Of a stretch of 64,000 nucleotides of DNA, positions 1 through 11,442 are shown one piece after another (positions within the stretch are counted from its first letter, which is position 1; every line of letters starts with the position of its first letter). The notes under the pieces are model-generated. The model had not been told where the DNA came from, did no database searches, and saw nothing but the letters and a program-made list of their open reading frames with translations. Where the stretch lies: NCBI GenBank assembly GCA_958450365.1, contig CAUEEP010000901.1, forward strand, positions 682,001-746,000, written 5' to 3'. Source of the DNA: Mesorhabditis belari (taxonomy: Eukaryota; Nematoda; Chromadorea; Rhabditida; Rhabditidae). The translations under genes and the position numbers were made by a program.

Positions 1-6
1 TTAGTT

Positions 7-176
7 TTTTTGATGATTTTGTGAATAGGGCCCGGGAGCTCAAAATCCACGTATACATGAAAAACACACTTTTGGATTCCTCTATTTCACCACAAATCTT
101 TTTACTTTTTGTTTCTATACGTGGGTTTTGAGCTTCCCGGCCGATGCATATCCGACCCTATTCACAAAATCACCAA
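7..176. repeat. Foldback (MITE-like) element
   Basis: The two ends are inverted copies. The left end reads GATTTTGTGAATAGGG and then a GGGAGCTCAAAATCCACG block; the same blocks return on the opposite strand at about 124-172. The arms are roughly 60 bases with a short AT-rich loop. No coding capacity is seen. It may be the end of a longer element cut by the window edge. Confidence 0.6.
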
Positions 177-366
177 AAAAATCAACTTCATCTTGTTGTG
201 TGGCGCCTGAGGCAAAACCAATTCTGACACCACGATGAGCCTTGAAAATTCAACGTGAAAATTTTTCCAGATTTAAACCGATAACCACTTTTTTCCGGAC
301 ACCCTCTATGTCGAAAAATTTGGATACATCTTTAAACCTATAAAACACCACTTTCGACGCATAAAA

Positions 367-780
367 TCATTCGTCATCAACTTTTCTGTTGGCCTGTTCG
401 CCGTTGCTAGAGGTAGTTTTTGATGTTTGTTTTCTTTTAAAGATTCTTTTTTTGAATTGCGTTACATAGTTATGGTTAGTTACTAGGTCCTTTTTTTGAG
501 TTGGATGGTTAAAAGCTGCAATAGTCTTGGTGGTGTGAAAATATTGTTGCGGTAACGTTACCTCAGTAGAGTGTTTGATCTTGACCGTGTTTTTGTTTTT
601 AAAATCAAAACGGAGCAATTGGAAAACAAAATGAAATGGTACAAATGACAAGTACTTTTTAAAAGAGGACAATTTAGAAGTGTTTTTTGAAGACAAAATG
701 AAATCAGCTATGAGAGTATTAACGAAAGCTAAGAATGTTAGTAAGCATACTGGCGGAAGGCAATTAGTTCCAGCTTGCAT
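367..780 (-). CDS. Uncharacterised 137-residue protein, possibly secreted
   Basis: A single uninterrupted minus-strand frame starts at an ATG at 780 and stops at 367. Residues about 9-30 are hydrophobic (CLLTFLAFVNTLIADFIL), which could be a signal peptide or membrane anchor. The remainder is basic and rich in Lys, Thr and Ser, with an acidic end. I recognise no domain. The length is notable for such AT-rich DNA, but there is no splice or homology support, so it may be a chance frame or a terminal exon. It lies upstream of, and divergent to, the tandem membrane-protein genes. Confidence 0.3.
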   Translation of the reverse strand: MQAGTNCLPPVCLLTFLAFVNTLIADFILSSKNTSKLSSFKKYLSFVPFHFVFQLLRFDFKNKNTVKIKHSTEVTLPQQYFHTTKTIAAFNHPTQKKDLVTNHNYVTQFKKRIFKRKQTSKTTSSNGEQANRKVDDE

Positions 781-799
781 TTTTAGCTGCTTTTTTACA

Positions 800-1974
800 G
801 GAAATGCTACACGATGAGCAGCCCGGATAACTCGAAGACGGCGATGATGTTGATGATGATTCTTCGAAGCAAGACAATAATGGCTACAAGACGATGATGG
901 TTAGCAAGACAATAAGGGCATCTTCGGAACAAGACGATGATGGTTATGCTTCTTCGGAATAAGACGATGATAGTGATGATTCTTCAGATCAAGACGATGT
1001 TAGTGTTACACGAATCCGTCGTTTAATGATATTTTTCTAGAATACGGCAACGTTAGCCCGAAGAAGAATCATCCGATAGTCGCGGCTCTTATCATGGTTT
1101 TCTTTTAATTCAACATTTATTATTTGTGAAACTACTAGGGATATACCATATTGTATTTCTTGTTTTTCAGATCTTTGCTTTTCTCTCAGCTCGGTCCCAT
1201 TATGTACGGTGCGCTTTTAAACGTTTAGCGAAATACGAGCATGTTTTGCTATTGTATAACGGGCCTCCGGTTCTGTATGCTTCAAAGACCGAGGTATATT
1301 GGTATTATTGGTGCTACTTAAATAATCAATGTTTTAGCATTTGAACGCTTTTTTGTTCGGGTTGGTTTAGATGTGCTTATCGAAATTTGCTAGGCTACAA
1401 AAAACTTATTGCTATCGAAATTTTGTGCTGATATTAACAGCGAATAAATTACCTAACTGAAATTCGTGATTAATTTATTGACAAATATTAATTTCGCTAA
1501 AGAGTTTTATCGAAGTTCGATGAGCAGGTATTAGGTTATTATTAATGTATTGCGTAACAAAGGCTTTGTTAAGTGTCTTCATCATTAAGCGATTTCACTT
1601 CTCTGACCCAGAAAACTTGAACGAGGACGATATTCGGGAGACTTTTTTTTTCCATTTCTCTACCTATTCCATTCAGCACTGGTGAGAAAGTTTTTTGTTT
1701 TTAAAGCATATGATTTTTAGTGTCTTCATGAACTCTGCACATTGTGACACCATGATCGAGCTTTTCGCGCATGTTCAGCCTCATTCCAACATTTTGACGT
1801 TGGTGCTTTTGAATTATTTCTTATTTATAGACGAAAATCTAAAGCTGTTTTTTTCGACCTTGAATCTGATAAAAGTCTGCTCTTTTAGGGTGACTGAATC
1901 GACGCAACTTCTAATGATATTCGGAATGATTTTTTACAATCAAAGGGCGTTTATGGAAGTCATTAAAAGCTAAC
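800..1974 (+). pseudogene. Decayed paralog of the membrane-protein gene at 2.5-3.5 kb
   Basis: Segments of this stretch match the downstream gene exon for exon. About 1037-1094 encodes an acidic/Lys exon ending in a hydrophobic start (PKKNHPIVAALIM), then GT. About 1171-1290 begins after TTTTTCAG with IFAFLSA and corresponds to IFAFLSQ downstream. About 1731-1815 matches the CDTMxELFAH exon, and about 1890-1972 matches the last exon (FGMIFYNQRAF against FGMTFYNHALF). The equivalents of the middle membrane exons are missing or carry stops. The 5' part (about 830-1010) is a degenerate Asp/Ser-rich tandem repeat (GACGATGATG units) with stops in every frame. I read this as the older, pseudogenised member of a tandem pair. 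Confidence 0.45.
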
Positions 1975-2484
1975 TAAGACGCCCGAAAGCTACTGGCTAG
2001 ATGGATAAACGCATGTTTCAATTTATCGCTTCTCTCAGTTTACTTTAATTAATGTCTTTCATTCTTTAATTAATGTCTTTAATTCGGTTTTAAGCATTTT
2101 TCTATTTCATCGTAACTTGTTTTATCTCGATATCCTAATAAACTATTGGTGTGATGTTTATTGACGTAAGAAACAGTATATTCTTTAGAAATTACCTAAC
2201 GCTTTTATTCTCAACAATCTATCTCTCATTGGAAAAGTGAAAATTGGTTCGCACGTCGTTTGTGCTATGTACTTGGATAGATTCGTTTTCCTTCGAAAAT
2301 TCCAATTTGCCATTTAAGATCATTTCGTGAAAATAACTTCGGATGGAAACAACAGTACAACAGGTAATCTTTGACATTTTTTTGTGTGTTGAAGTTTTTT
2401 CCAAAGCCGGAAACATTTCTAAAATCTTGTGAGCTTGTTAGCTTGTTTTTGACTAATCCGAGCCAGATTTGCATCTATAATTAT

Positions 2485-3489
2485 TTGGCTTAAGGCAGTG
2501 CCGCAAGACGAGCCCCGACTCGAAGCCGCTGATGTCGATAATCCTTTAGATCAACAAGAAGACAATGAACTTGATGGTAAATTTATTGTTTCATAGCTAG
2601 CTTATAGTCGCTTTTTTCACATCAACCTTATCATTCTGATAACATTTTTTAGAAGTCGGTGATGCTTTTCCGAAGAAACCCAAGAAACATCCAATTGTTG
2701 TGGTCATCATCATGGTATTTTTGAGTCAAGAAGTGGTCAACATATCTTTTTTTCAGATCTTTGCTTTTCTCTCACAACTCAGCGTCGTTGTCTACTGTGC
2801 GCATTTGGGAAAGCAACACGAGCATGTTTTTTCGTGGGATCGCGAGCATTCGGTTACGTATATTTCGATCACTGAGGTAACCATTACATTGTCGCTTAAA
2901 TCGTTAATTATTTAGTATTTGGACGCTATCGTGTTCAGTTTGATGTTCACCGTGTCGCCATTGCTCTGTTTTTTTGGGACATGGTTGGTTAAAAACTTGT
3001 TGCTCAAATGATTTTGTTAAGCGTCACGCCCGTCTACATCGTTGCACCCTATCTCTTCGCACCATTATACGTGGAAAAACTTCAAAGGACTATCTGCGTA
3101 CTATTTCGAGCGACTACCTACATGATCCTTCCAGCGCTGGTAGAAAATTATTGTGCTTAAAGTCTATGGTCTTTAGTTGTTCCTAGAACTCTTTGCGTTT
3201 TGTGACACCATGGCCGAGCTCTTCGCGCATAAGCAGCCTCATTTCACCATTTGGACGTTGGTGCTTTGAATTGTTTTTTTAAGTGTACATAAAATCAACC
3301 TAACATTTTAGTAAAGTTATCGATTTGTGGTTAGAATAGTTAGAGATGTGAATAGGGTGACGAATTCTCTTTTTAGGGTGCTCGAATCGGCGCTTCGCTT
3401 ACTGCTCTTCGGAATGACTTTTTACAACCATGCGCTGTTTGTGAGAATCGCTAAAACGAAGCTTAAAATACCGTCTTCTGACTGGTGAA
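2485..3489 (+). CDS. Multi-pass membrane protein (unrecognised family)
   Basis: Exons inferred from splice signals: an acidic exon ending about 2574; about 2653-2713 (KKPKKHPIVVVIIM); 2757-2876 (IFAFLSQLSVVVY to YISITE); about 2915-2980 (YLDAIVFSLMFTVSPLL); about 3023-3138 (VTPVYIVAPYLFAPLYVEK); about 3195-3270; and a last exon from about 3377 to the TGA at 3489. Exon 2 joins exon 3 in phase. The product has a charged cytosolic N-terminus followed by four or five hydrophobic segments. The pattern vaguely recalls Frag1/DRAM-type proteins, but I cannot confirm this. One internal junction (3138 to 3195) does not keep phase in the simplest model, so a splice variant or an early lesion is possible. 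A decayed tandem copy lies upstream. Confidence 0.45.
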
Positions 3490-3737
3490 TGATTAAATAT
3501 TGTTTTTTTTTGTTTTTGCTTACGAACTAACCAAGTATTATTATTATTTTTTATAACGTGCTCTTTTCTTGTTATTTCACCGAATTATGATTATACTTAT
3601 GTTATTTCGAATTACCTAATAAACTTTGTTAGGAGTGGCTATCATTTCTTTAGTGGTTTAATAAAAACCTAAAAGCTTATTTTTGTATAACGTCCATTTA
3701 TTTTATCTAAAGTGATGTTTTTTCAGCTTTGCGCTCG

Positions 3738-4892
3738 ATGGACGACAATCCATGTGGAGTCGACAAGGTGTACGCAGAACTCACACGGCTCACGCCAACG
3801 ATGAATAAGGTCAAAGAGGAAAACGCAGACTTGGAGGCAATTCGAGAAAAGGACTATCAATTCTATTGTCCTCAACAACACTTCATGGAAAACGATACCT
3901 GTCAGGCTCTGTACAACGATGCGGAAGACGTTGATGGTTGTTTTTCTCATCTCGAAAACATCAAGAAGGAATCGAGTGAATTCATCGATGTGGATGGATT
4001 TTCCGAGGAGAACATAAAGGATGGCTTTGACTTGTTCGCAAATGTGAAGCAAGAAGTGCATCCTTCTGATGAACACGACGAAATGAAGCCTCGGATTATC
4101 GCGAGAAATCAACTCAAGCATTTTCTCGAGGAGGAATTTGGCCAAAAGGAGGGCGGAAAGTGGCGTTCACTCTTTCCAGAGTTTCCAACCTTTGAGGAGT
4201 GGTTTGAGCTTGGCGATTTTACGAATCGGCACAAAACGCGGGATCATGACTATTGCTTGGCGATTGATGACACTATCAAATCGGTCGTTATGGTTCAAAT
4301 GAAAGATTTGTCAAGACAATATTTGTACATTAGTGACGTGCCGACTCGTTTGCGCAACTCGTTCATGTCAGTAAATAGTGTCAAGGAGGAAGATGACAAT
4401 ACGTATTGTTGCTGCTGCCACATGTACTACCGACCTTTCTGTCTTCTTCATCCAATGTTTTTGATGAGCACACCAACCATACGTGGTTCTGACGCTAAAG
4501 CCACTTGTCCACCTTACTTGAAAATCAAAAAGTCGAAGATACCTGGAGCCGGACAAGGAGTGTTTGCAAAAGAGCATTTGGCAAAGAATCTCGTCTTTGG
4601 GCCGTATGAAGGAGAAATTCATTTTAATCGTCGACGCTCGGATCGGAGTTCATATTCGTGGGAAGTCCGCATTGGAGAACAACATTTTTTTGTCGATGCT
4701 CTGGATCCAATGAAATCGAACTGGATTCGTTTCATCAACTCGTATTCGGAGGGATTCAAGCAGAACATGGTCGCTTTCCAATTTCGTTGGCGCATCTATT
4801 ACCAAGTGATTGCACCGATCAAGCCGGGCGAAGAGCTCCTCGTCTTTTATGGAGAAAATTTCAAACTCAACAGAAAGCGAAACGCTCTTTGA
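3738..4892 (+). CDS. set-17: PR/SET-domain histone methyltransferase, PRDM9/SET-17-like
   Basis: The ATG at 3738 lies 12 bases after a TTTTTTCAG that suits spliced-leader trans-splicing. A TTG at 3729 is in frame but is not needed. The 384-residue protein has an acidic N-terminal half, a zinc knuckle (CCCCHMYYRPFCLLHP, residues about 218-233, spaced as in PRDM7/9) and a PR/SET domain over about 255-378. SET landmarks are IPGAGQGVFA, FGPYEGEI, a SYSWEVR segment, NSYSE..QNMVAFQF and the closing GEELLVFYGENF. Family members methylate histone H3K4; the C. elegans homologue acts in the germ line. There is no zinc-finger array after the SET domain. The coding region has no intron, unlike its neighbours, so a retrocopy origin is possible. 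The family call is secure; strict orthology is inferred. Confidence 0.85.
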   Translation: MDDNPCGVDKVYAELTRLTPTMNKVKEENADLEAIREKDYQFYCPQQHFMENDTCQALYNDAEDVDGCFSHLENIKKESSEFIDVDGFSEENIKDGFDLFANVKQEVHPSDEHDEMKPRIIARNQLKHFLEEEFGQKEGGKWRSLFPEFPTFEEWFELGDFTNRHKTRDHDYCLAIDDTIKSVVMVQMKDLSRQYLYISDVPTRLRNSFMSVNSVKEEDDNTYCCCCHMYYRPFCLLHPMFLMSTPTIRGSDAKATCPPYLKIKKSKIPGAGQGVFAKEHLAKNLVFGPYEGEIHFNRRRSDRSSYSWEVRIGEQHFFVDALDPMKSNWIRFINSYSEGFKQNMVAFQFRWRIYYQVIAPIKPGEELLVFYGENFKLNRKRNAL

Positions 4893-5104
4893 TTATTTCA
4901 GTTTTCCTTTTATTAGATTTGACTTCATTTTTGTTGAATTATTTTATACATTTGTTTTGATATTGATGGTTATGTTTATGCTTATGTTGGATTCATGCTG
5001 TTTTTCTTCTGCAACATAAACTTTGGTAGTGAGCAGTGAAAAGTTTATTGAGATCAAAGAGTTGTAATAAGTGGGTCAAAAGTTCACAGACAAATTCAGT
5101 TTTA

Positions 5105-8100
5105 CTATTCAATGGGGACAATTACATCGTCTCCTTTATTTTTCGAGTCAGCCGCTTGTAGTTGTCGTTCACTCGTTGATGGTTGTTTGCATAGGAATCG
5201 GGCATGCACTTTTGATGGGTTCCGCCAATTCCATAATGTTGAACCGCAGCCCTCGTCGTTTGCGATCTGGAATTCGACACTAGTTTTTTGGGACTTTATA
5301 GACCATTCATATGAACAAAAGTCTCTAAATTCAGTACTGAAAGTTATATCAGGTTGAGGAAAAAGTTCTGACTCAGCTGCAAAAAATTCAACTTTTATGC
5401 ATTTTTTTTGCTGATTTTTGGCGCTTATAGTGTTGTACCAATCTTGATCTTTGTATTCCAGATAAGTTTGCAAGAAAAAGAGCTTCAAGTTTTGGTCCGC
5501 TATTGCTGGAAACGGAAGCATTTTAAGAAGTTGAAGAAGCTTGTCAAGAGTTCTTTGATTCGAAACCGAAGGAGTGGTACTTCGACCAGATCCGAAAGCT
5601 TGCAGATCGATGGCAGAAAGTCGTAGATAATGATAGGTTATACTTTGCGGAATAATTTTTGTTATTAAAGTTCTCATAAAAATTGAATTTTTCGCAGCTG
5701 AGTCAGGACTTTTTCCTAGTAGTTACAGTACGCCAAAACTCACATCCCAAAGATAGATTCCATCGGCAGTTCGAGCCGACGAATAGTCAAAAGAACTTCC
5801 ATCGATCCATTCGTTTCGATTATCACCCAAGTGCCCATTTCCCGTTAAACCGATCCAAACTGGGGCGTACTCGCAAATCTCATTTCTCTCATCCTCATTC
5901 TTCAACTCAGTTGAGTTCTTGAGATTTGAGGAAATAAGCTCTGAAGGTTGTTTTTGTCAGTGCATTTGATTTTGCTTTACCTCTTATAAAATCTTCCTCG
6001 TTTTTTGAGTGAATCGAAGCCAAATGTGCGTTGTGATTCTGGCAGAAATGCTCGGCCAAATCCCGAGCATATGTGTGGAATTTGATCCCGTCGGAGTGCG
6101 TGAAATTCTGAAAGGTTTTAGATAAAACAATGAGCTACGATATTTGTACGACAAAGCGTACAAATTTGTCTATATCAATTCATTTCGTAGGCAGACGATA
6201 TTACGGTAGTTTTTGAAAATTTTTTTGAAATGGTAATGCGCAGGTGTACTTTGGGCGACTGCACAATCGTTCTCCTTCTGGCACACGGAGCAGATGGATA
6301 GCGAGAAACCGTCGTGAAAAATCGGTTTAATTACCCAAGTTTAACGTTGGCGTTAGTTCCGAGAATTTACAGAAAATGCCAAGAAATTTTGGAAAGGATT
6401 TCTCTTTTGAAAAGTCTTTTTCTGGCTTGCATTCACCTGGAGAAAGTAGCAAGCCTCGGTCTCTTTATTGTAAATCCATTGCTTTGGGCATTGAGCACTC
6501 GACTCATTGGAAAATTTCCTAAAACAGTAAAAATTTTGAAAACCTTTCAAAACTCACAAATTTTCCTCACATTCACCAAATTTGAATTCGAGCTTTAATC
6601 TGAAATCTTTTTTTCCTTTGAATTTTTCAACTTCCGCCCACCTTTCATCCTTTTCTTCAACCCATTTAGCGATGATCAGCTCGGCTCGATCAATTTCGGT
6701 TTTCAGTGAACTCTCGAAAGTTTTGCGATTTTCATTACTGAAATTTTTGAGGCACAAATGAATTTCAAAGTTTTCAAAGATTCAAATCCGACTCCAAATT
6801 ACATTTCGACGGTGATCACATCGATTCGCTCTTGTTTCCGCGTGAGTTCTACGCGAAGAGTGGCCGCGTTCATTTCGCTAAATTTCACAGTAATTTAGTT
6901 TAGTTTTCGGGAAATTTTGAAAACCCAACCTCACAGCCAATTTGTTTTTCAGGGTAAACCTAAATTTCCTTTGATTTCCTTTGATTTTCTTTTCTCGTTT
7001 TGCGAAAACTCACAACTGTTTTCGGCAAAGATCCAAAGGAGGCGAGATTTTGGGATCGGTGAGATCGGTTCTGCTGAAATTAGATCAAAAATTCAGAAAC
7101 GGATTCTATTGGGTTGTCCAGTTATGAATGCGCGTTTTTTACTATTTTGTAAATTTCTCAAGATACCGAAATCAAGAAAAAGATATATATGAGTATGATT
7201 CGAAAGCTGAAGATCTTCTCTACATTTTGATATAAAAAGCTTTTGAATTTGTCCAGCTTTTGCGCAAATTGACTGCACAGAAGAAGAGGTGGCCAAAAAA
7301 ATGGAAGGGTGTCTTTGGATCAAGTTTTGGCTCCGCTCAAATTGAATTAACCGTTTGATGTTTGGCCAATAGATATATCAATACAAGTTTTTTAAAAATA
7401 TAACAATTTCAGAGCATCTTTACTTTTCTGGGCGGTTATTTTACACCATAAAACTTGAGGAATAGCTAAGCTGGAATGAGTTTTTTCGAAAACGACCTCT
7501 CCCTTTGTGCAGTCAATTTCCCAAAAAGTTGAATGAATTCAAAAACTAATATACATCTGTTCTAATATACAAAAACTATAACACTCATATACATATTTTC
7601 GATATCTTGAGAAATTTACAAAATAGTAAAAACGCGCATCCATAACTGGACAACCCAATAGATCAAAAATCGAATTATCAAAAACGTAACCTCGATCAAA
7701 TAAATATAAAGCCTTCTGAGCGCTTGTAGTTTAAAGTTTCCCTAATGTTAATCAAATTTTTTAACGGAAACTCACGATTCGAGCTCACGACGAGCGCGCG
7801 AGAGAGCCCCTTGATCACGTGGGGTTTTAACTCTGTAAACCTTATTTGAAAATCAAATCATCGAAAGTAAACGTACAAAACACTGAATATAATGATTTTT
7901 ATTCATTTCTATATTCATTTCATTTCATTTATTTCATTTTTTATTCATTTTATCTCACTTACAATGAACTGACTTACAATTACAATCTCACTTACAATGT
8001 ATTGACTCCTAAAGTCACGCAAACGCCAGCCAGAAATCCGATGAATAGAAAGAAAATCGAATTCTTTAGGCTGTGATTGCTCGTTTTGACACTGAAAATG

Positions 8101-8180
8101 TAAGATTGAGATGTGAATCGATTCTTTTGCCATTTTGTGGAAACAAACTCCTTCTAGCAGACTTTTTGGGAATTTGGGCA
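5105..8180 (-). CDS. Type II membrane C-type lectin-like protein
   Basis: Minus-strand exons, 5' to 3'. About 8100-7995 encodes an N-terminal membrane anchor (FFLFIGFLAGVCVTLGVN). About 6890-6806 and 6757-6600 encode a charged coiled-coil-like stalk (LTRKQERIDVI; SSLKTEIDRAELIIAKWVEE). About 6520-6440 opens the CTLD (CPKQWIYNKETEACYFLQ). About 6112-5984 carries the HLASIHSKNEEDFI helix region. About 5905-5742 carries WIGLTGNGHLGDNRNEW and DGIYLWD. One or two exons between about 5480 and 5280 are uncertain. The last exon, 5266-5105, carries NDEGCGSTLWNW and FLCKQP and ends at a TAG. It reads as a single-CTLD receptor with a cytosolic N-terminus. The intron at 7.1-7.7 kb holds a mariner-type MITE. 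The exact start and the 5.3-5.7 kb exon structure are unresolved. Confidence 0.65.
7109..7658. mobile_element. Mariner-type MITE in a lectin intron
   Basis: Terminal inverted repeats begin TTGGGTTGTCCAGTTATG and are flanked by TA on both sides (7107-7108 and 7659-7660). The arms match for about 90 bases and continue into the 'gaaatttacaaaatagtaaaaa' block, with a second inverted pair inside (GACTGCACA near 7270 and 7510). About 550 bp, no transposase. The ends resemble mariner termini, and the TA duplication fits that superfamily. Confidence 0.7.
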
Positions 8181-8240
8181 CCGTTTTTAACAGAAAAAAA
8201 AACGATAAATGATGAATTAAGGGAGCATTTCCTTTGGTAT

Positions 8241-10182
8241 CGAATGAGAAACTGAAAAAAAAGACCAGAATTACGATACGGTAGAAATTACGTTAGAAAA
8301 ACGACTACAAATATTAGAATATTCAGCTTACCTTCTGTCACTGGCACTAATTTAAGCAATAAGCAAGTCTATCCATATACAGTGCCGGACAAAAGTTGAA
8401 GGAAATGACCTCAAGTTATGGAAATAGCTGGATGTCTTTTAGAAGGTCAAGAATTTCATTTAGGTCTTAAAAGCATTTTTGTTTGTCTCAATTTCAGGAA
8501 TTAACCACATTTTATTACAGGTCACAAATCTAAATACAAAAAAGTCTTTGAGACTTTACAGGAAAGAGCCGGCATTCTAGCCGGACAAAAGTTTAAGAAC
8601 AAATACTTTTTAACAAAGGTTACTAAAAAAAATAACAATTAAAGCAACAAAAGTGATTAACAAGTTCAATACTTACTCGGAACACCATTAGCTTTGACCA
8701 CTGCTTGACAACGACGCGGCATACTTTCGATCAACTTCTCAATGAAACTTTTTCGGATCTTGTTCCATTCTTGTTGAATAGCCTCAAAAAGAAGATCGAA
8801 TCTCACCTTCTGATGTGGATACCATCGTCCGAATGAGGGAACTACAAAGCAAGACCTTTGAAGAGATCGCTACGGCAATAGAACGAAAAAGGCACTCTGT
8901 TTGGCAAACTTATCAACGTTGAAAGAAACCCGAAGCCGACAAAGAAGATGGGAAGACCTCGAAAAGTGACAAGTAAGTTTTTTTTGAGATTTCCTTTTTA
9001 AATATGCAAAATATTGCTCAGGATGAATCGACACATCACACTAGCTTTCAAGAAAAACCCGTTTTTGACCGCTCCTGAGGTTCGTGAAGCTGTTGGAGCG
9101 TCGAATGTTTCATTAGAGAACAATACAAAGACGTTTGAACGAAAGTCAACCCTTTGGTCGAATTGCTGCTCATAAACCGTTCGTCTCTGCCGAAAATAAG
9201 AAAGCCAGACTAAATTTTGCTAAGACACACGAGCATTGGACGGTTGCCGAATGGAAGAGCGTGCTTTGGTTAGATGAATCCAAGTTCAACATAAGCAATA
9301 CGGACGAAATCAAATATGTTCGTCGCCCGCCGAACACCCGAAATGACCCACGGTACACTGTTGGTACAGTTAAGCATGGAGGTGGCAATGTCATGGTGTG
9401 CGGATGTTTTTCATATGACTGCCATGGACCTTTGGAGCGTGTTCAGGGGATAATGGACCAATTTCAATACCGTGATATCATTGAGAGAGTGATGCTTGCA
9501 CATGTAGCCCAAAACACGCCGTGAGGATGGATGTTTATGCAAGACAACGACCCCAAACACACAGCAAGGAACATCAAGAAATGGTTTGTCGATAATCATG
9601 TTGATCTTTTAGAGTGGTCAGCTCAATTGCCGGATCTTAATTAGATTGAAAAGATATGGAGTCAAGTGGACTAAAAGATAAAAAAATTTGCGACCGGCGA
9701 TCTTCTTTTTGAGGCTATTCAACAAGAATGGAACAAGATCCGAACAAGATCTCGAACTGCCGTTGTCAAGCAGTGATCAAAGCTAATGATGTTCCGACTA
9801 AGTATTGAACTTGTTAATCACTTTTGTTGCTTTAATTGTTATTCTTTTTAGTAAACTTCCCTGTAAAGTCTCAAAGACTTTTTTGTATTTAGATTTGTGA
9901 CCCGTTATAAAATGTGGTTAATTCCTGAAATTGAGACAAACAAAAGTGCTTTTAGGAGCTAAATGAAATCCTTGACCTTCTAAAAGATATTGAGCTATTT
10001 CCATAACTTGAGGTCATTTCCTTCAACTTTTGTCCGGCACTGTATATGGATAGACTTGCTTATTGCTTAAATTAGTGCCAGTGACAGGCGATAAGCTGAA
10101 TATTCTAATATTTGTAATCGTCTTTCCACCGTAATTTCTACCGTATCGTAATTCTGGCCTTTTTTTTTTCATTTTCTCATTC
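8241..10182. mobile_element. Palindromised Tc1-like transposon inside a foldback
   Basis: The core element runs 8380-10042. It begins CAGTGCCGGACAAAAGTT, ends with the inverse, and is flanked by TA. The inverted arms are very long: they continue inward to about 8804 and 9698 and so include an inverted copy of the transposase 3' coding region. They also continue outward beyond the TA on both sides to 8241 and 10182. The outer part joins as the dyad CCATATATGG, so the transposon seems to sit in the centre of an older foldback element. The transposase relic is listed separately. Confidence 0.75.
8831..9774 (+). pseudogene. Tc1-type DD34E transposase relic
   Basis: The reading starts MRELQSKTFEEIATAI (N-terminal helix-turn-helix). 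A possible intron follows at about 8971-9021 (GTAAGT to TTGCTCAG). The longest open part is 9135-9524, with LWLDESKFN (first catalytic Asp) and GGGNVMVCGCFS. After a stop, MQDNDPKHTARN gives the second Asp and PDLN-stop-IEKIW the Glu, 34 positions later. The relic has in-frame stops near 8920, 9522, 9642 and 9674 and a frameshift near 9117, so it is inactive. The left arm of the element holds an inverted, better preserved copy of the C-terminal coding end (EWNKIR, MPRRCQAVVKANGV). Confidence 0.75.
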
Positions 10183-10790
10183 CTTTTACTTGTAAACAAG
10201 TCAGTTTTGAGGCAAAAAAGCTCAACTTAAAGAATTTTTCGTAAAAAGTTGATTGAATAAAAAGTTGATTGAGTATAAATTGTATATATTTGTAAAATTG
10301 ATAAAATCAAATCAAATAAACCTTTTTTCTTGAGCCAGGAATGGGAAATGATCGTTTCGCTGTGGGCAATTCATCAGTGGGCAATTCATCAGCAATTCAT
10401 CAGCAATTCAGAAAAAACCTTTAAAAAGAAAAGACGAAATTTCATTCACAATTCAATTCTCAATTTCGTTTAATCTAATTTAAATAATAATAAATAATAA
10501 TAAATAATAATCAATAATAATAAACCATTTAATAAACCAAATTTACACATAAAAAGTCTTTAATAAATCAATAAAGTCAAGAAAATCTTTTACGAAACTA
10601 TGGAAAATATTAAAAAAAAAAATACATTTATTGAAAACCAATAATGTGATACAAACAAAGGGTACATAATAAGACATAAAGGTTAAACACACAATTTTAT
10701 GGCACTGCGGCCGTTCTCACCCCTATTTACCCCTATTACCCAAATGTTGTGAAAGAAAAAACCCACTTGGTGGGAAAAAGAAACATTTTT
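10183..10790. other. AT-rich gene-free stretch
   Basis: No supported gene. It holds short tandem runs: a GGGCAATTCATCA-type repeat near 10368-10410 and AATAATAAAT repeats at about 10483-10530. The remainder is low-complexity AT-rich sequence. Confidence 0.6.
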
Positions 10791-10792
10791 AT

Positions 10793-10864
10793 CTTGCCAG
10801 AGTGATTGAACCCTCGACCTTCCGCTTAAGAGACAAGACTCCTAACCGGTCGGCCATCTGGCCA
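10793..10864 (-). repeat. tRNA-like repeat head
   Basis: Read on the minus strand it has a tRNA-style A box (GATGGCCGACCGGTTAGGAG) and B box (GGTCGAGGGTTCAATC). The acceptor arms do not pair well, so it is a tRNA-derived repeat (SINE head) rather than a working tRNA. It resembles the plus-strand copy at 12201. Confidence 0.6.
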
Positions 10865-11442
10865 TATTGCACAATAAAATTGAAAAACCGGTTCGGAAAG
10901 GGGAAATATTTTGTTGAAATATCACAAAACCAGCAGTTTTCAGCTGCTAACACAACTGAAAACTGCTGCCGGTTGAGATCTCGCGTAAATTTATAATCTC
11001 TCTTGTCGTGCAAATCAATAGTCATATTGTCTTCGTAGGCAGGAATCTTTTTTTGGCTAACGCCGCTTTTCCTGTTGGACAGTTGGGACCGAAAGTAGTC
11101 GGCCATCCATTTATTTCATTTATCCAAGCTGTTTTAAACCTATTCCTATAGTTAGCTCATCCCAAATATGGGAATCTCCAGGGAGGACCACGCGGAGGTC
11201 TAGGAACACTCATGACCCAGATCAAAGGTCTGTGGCTGGGGGCCATAGAGCCCTAAAAAGGGCTATTGGGTTAATTTTTCCATACTTTATTCAAGAACTT
11301 CTTTTAGACAATGTTGCACACCATGTTATTTGAACAGACGGACGTCTCTGCCCTTTTATAGATAGTAGAAAGGTATAGAAATTGACTTTCCAACAGTTAA
11401 AATCCATTTTCGAAAGAAAAGCAAAACTAGTTTTCTCGGAGG

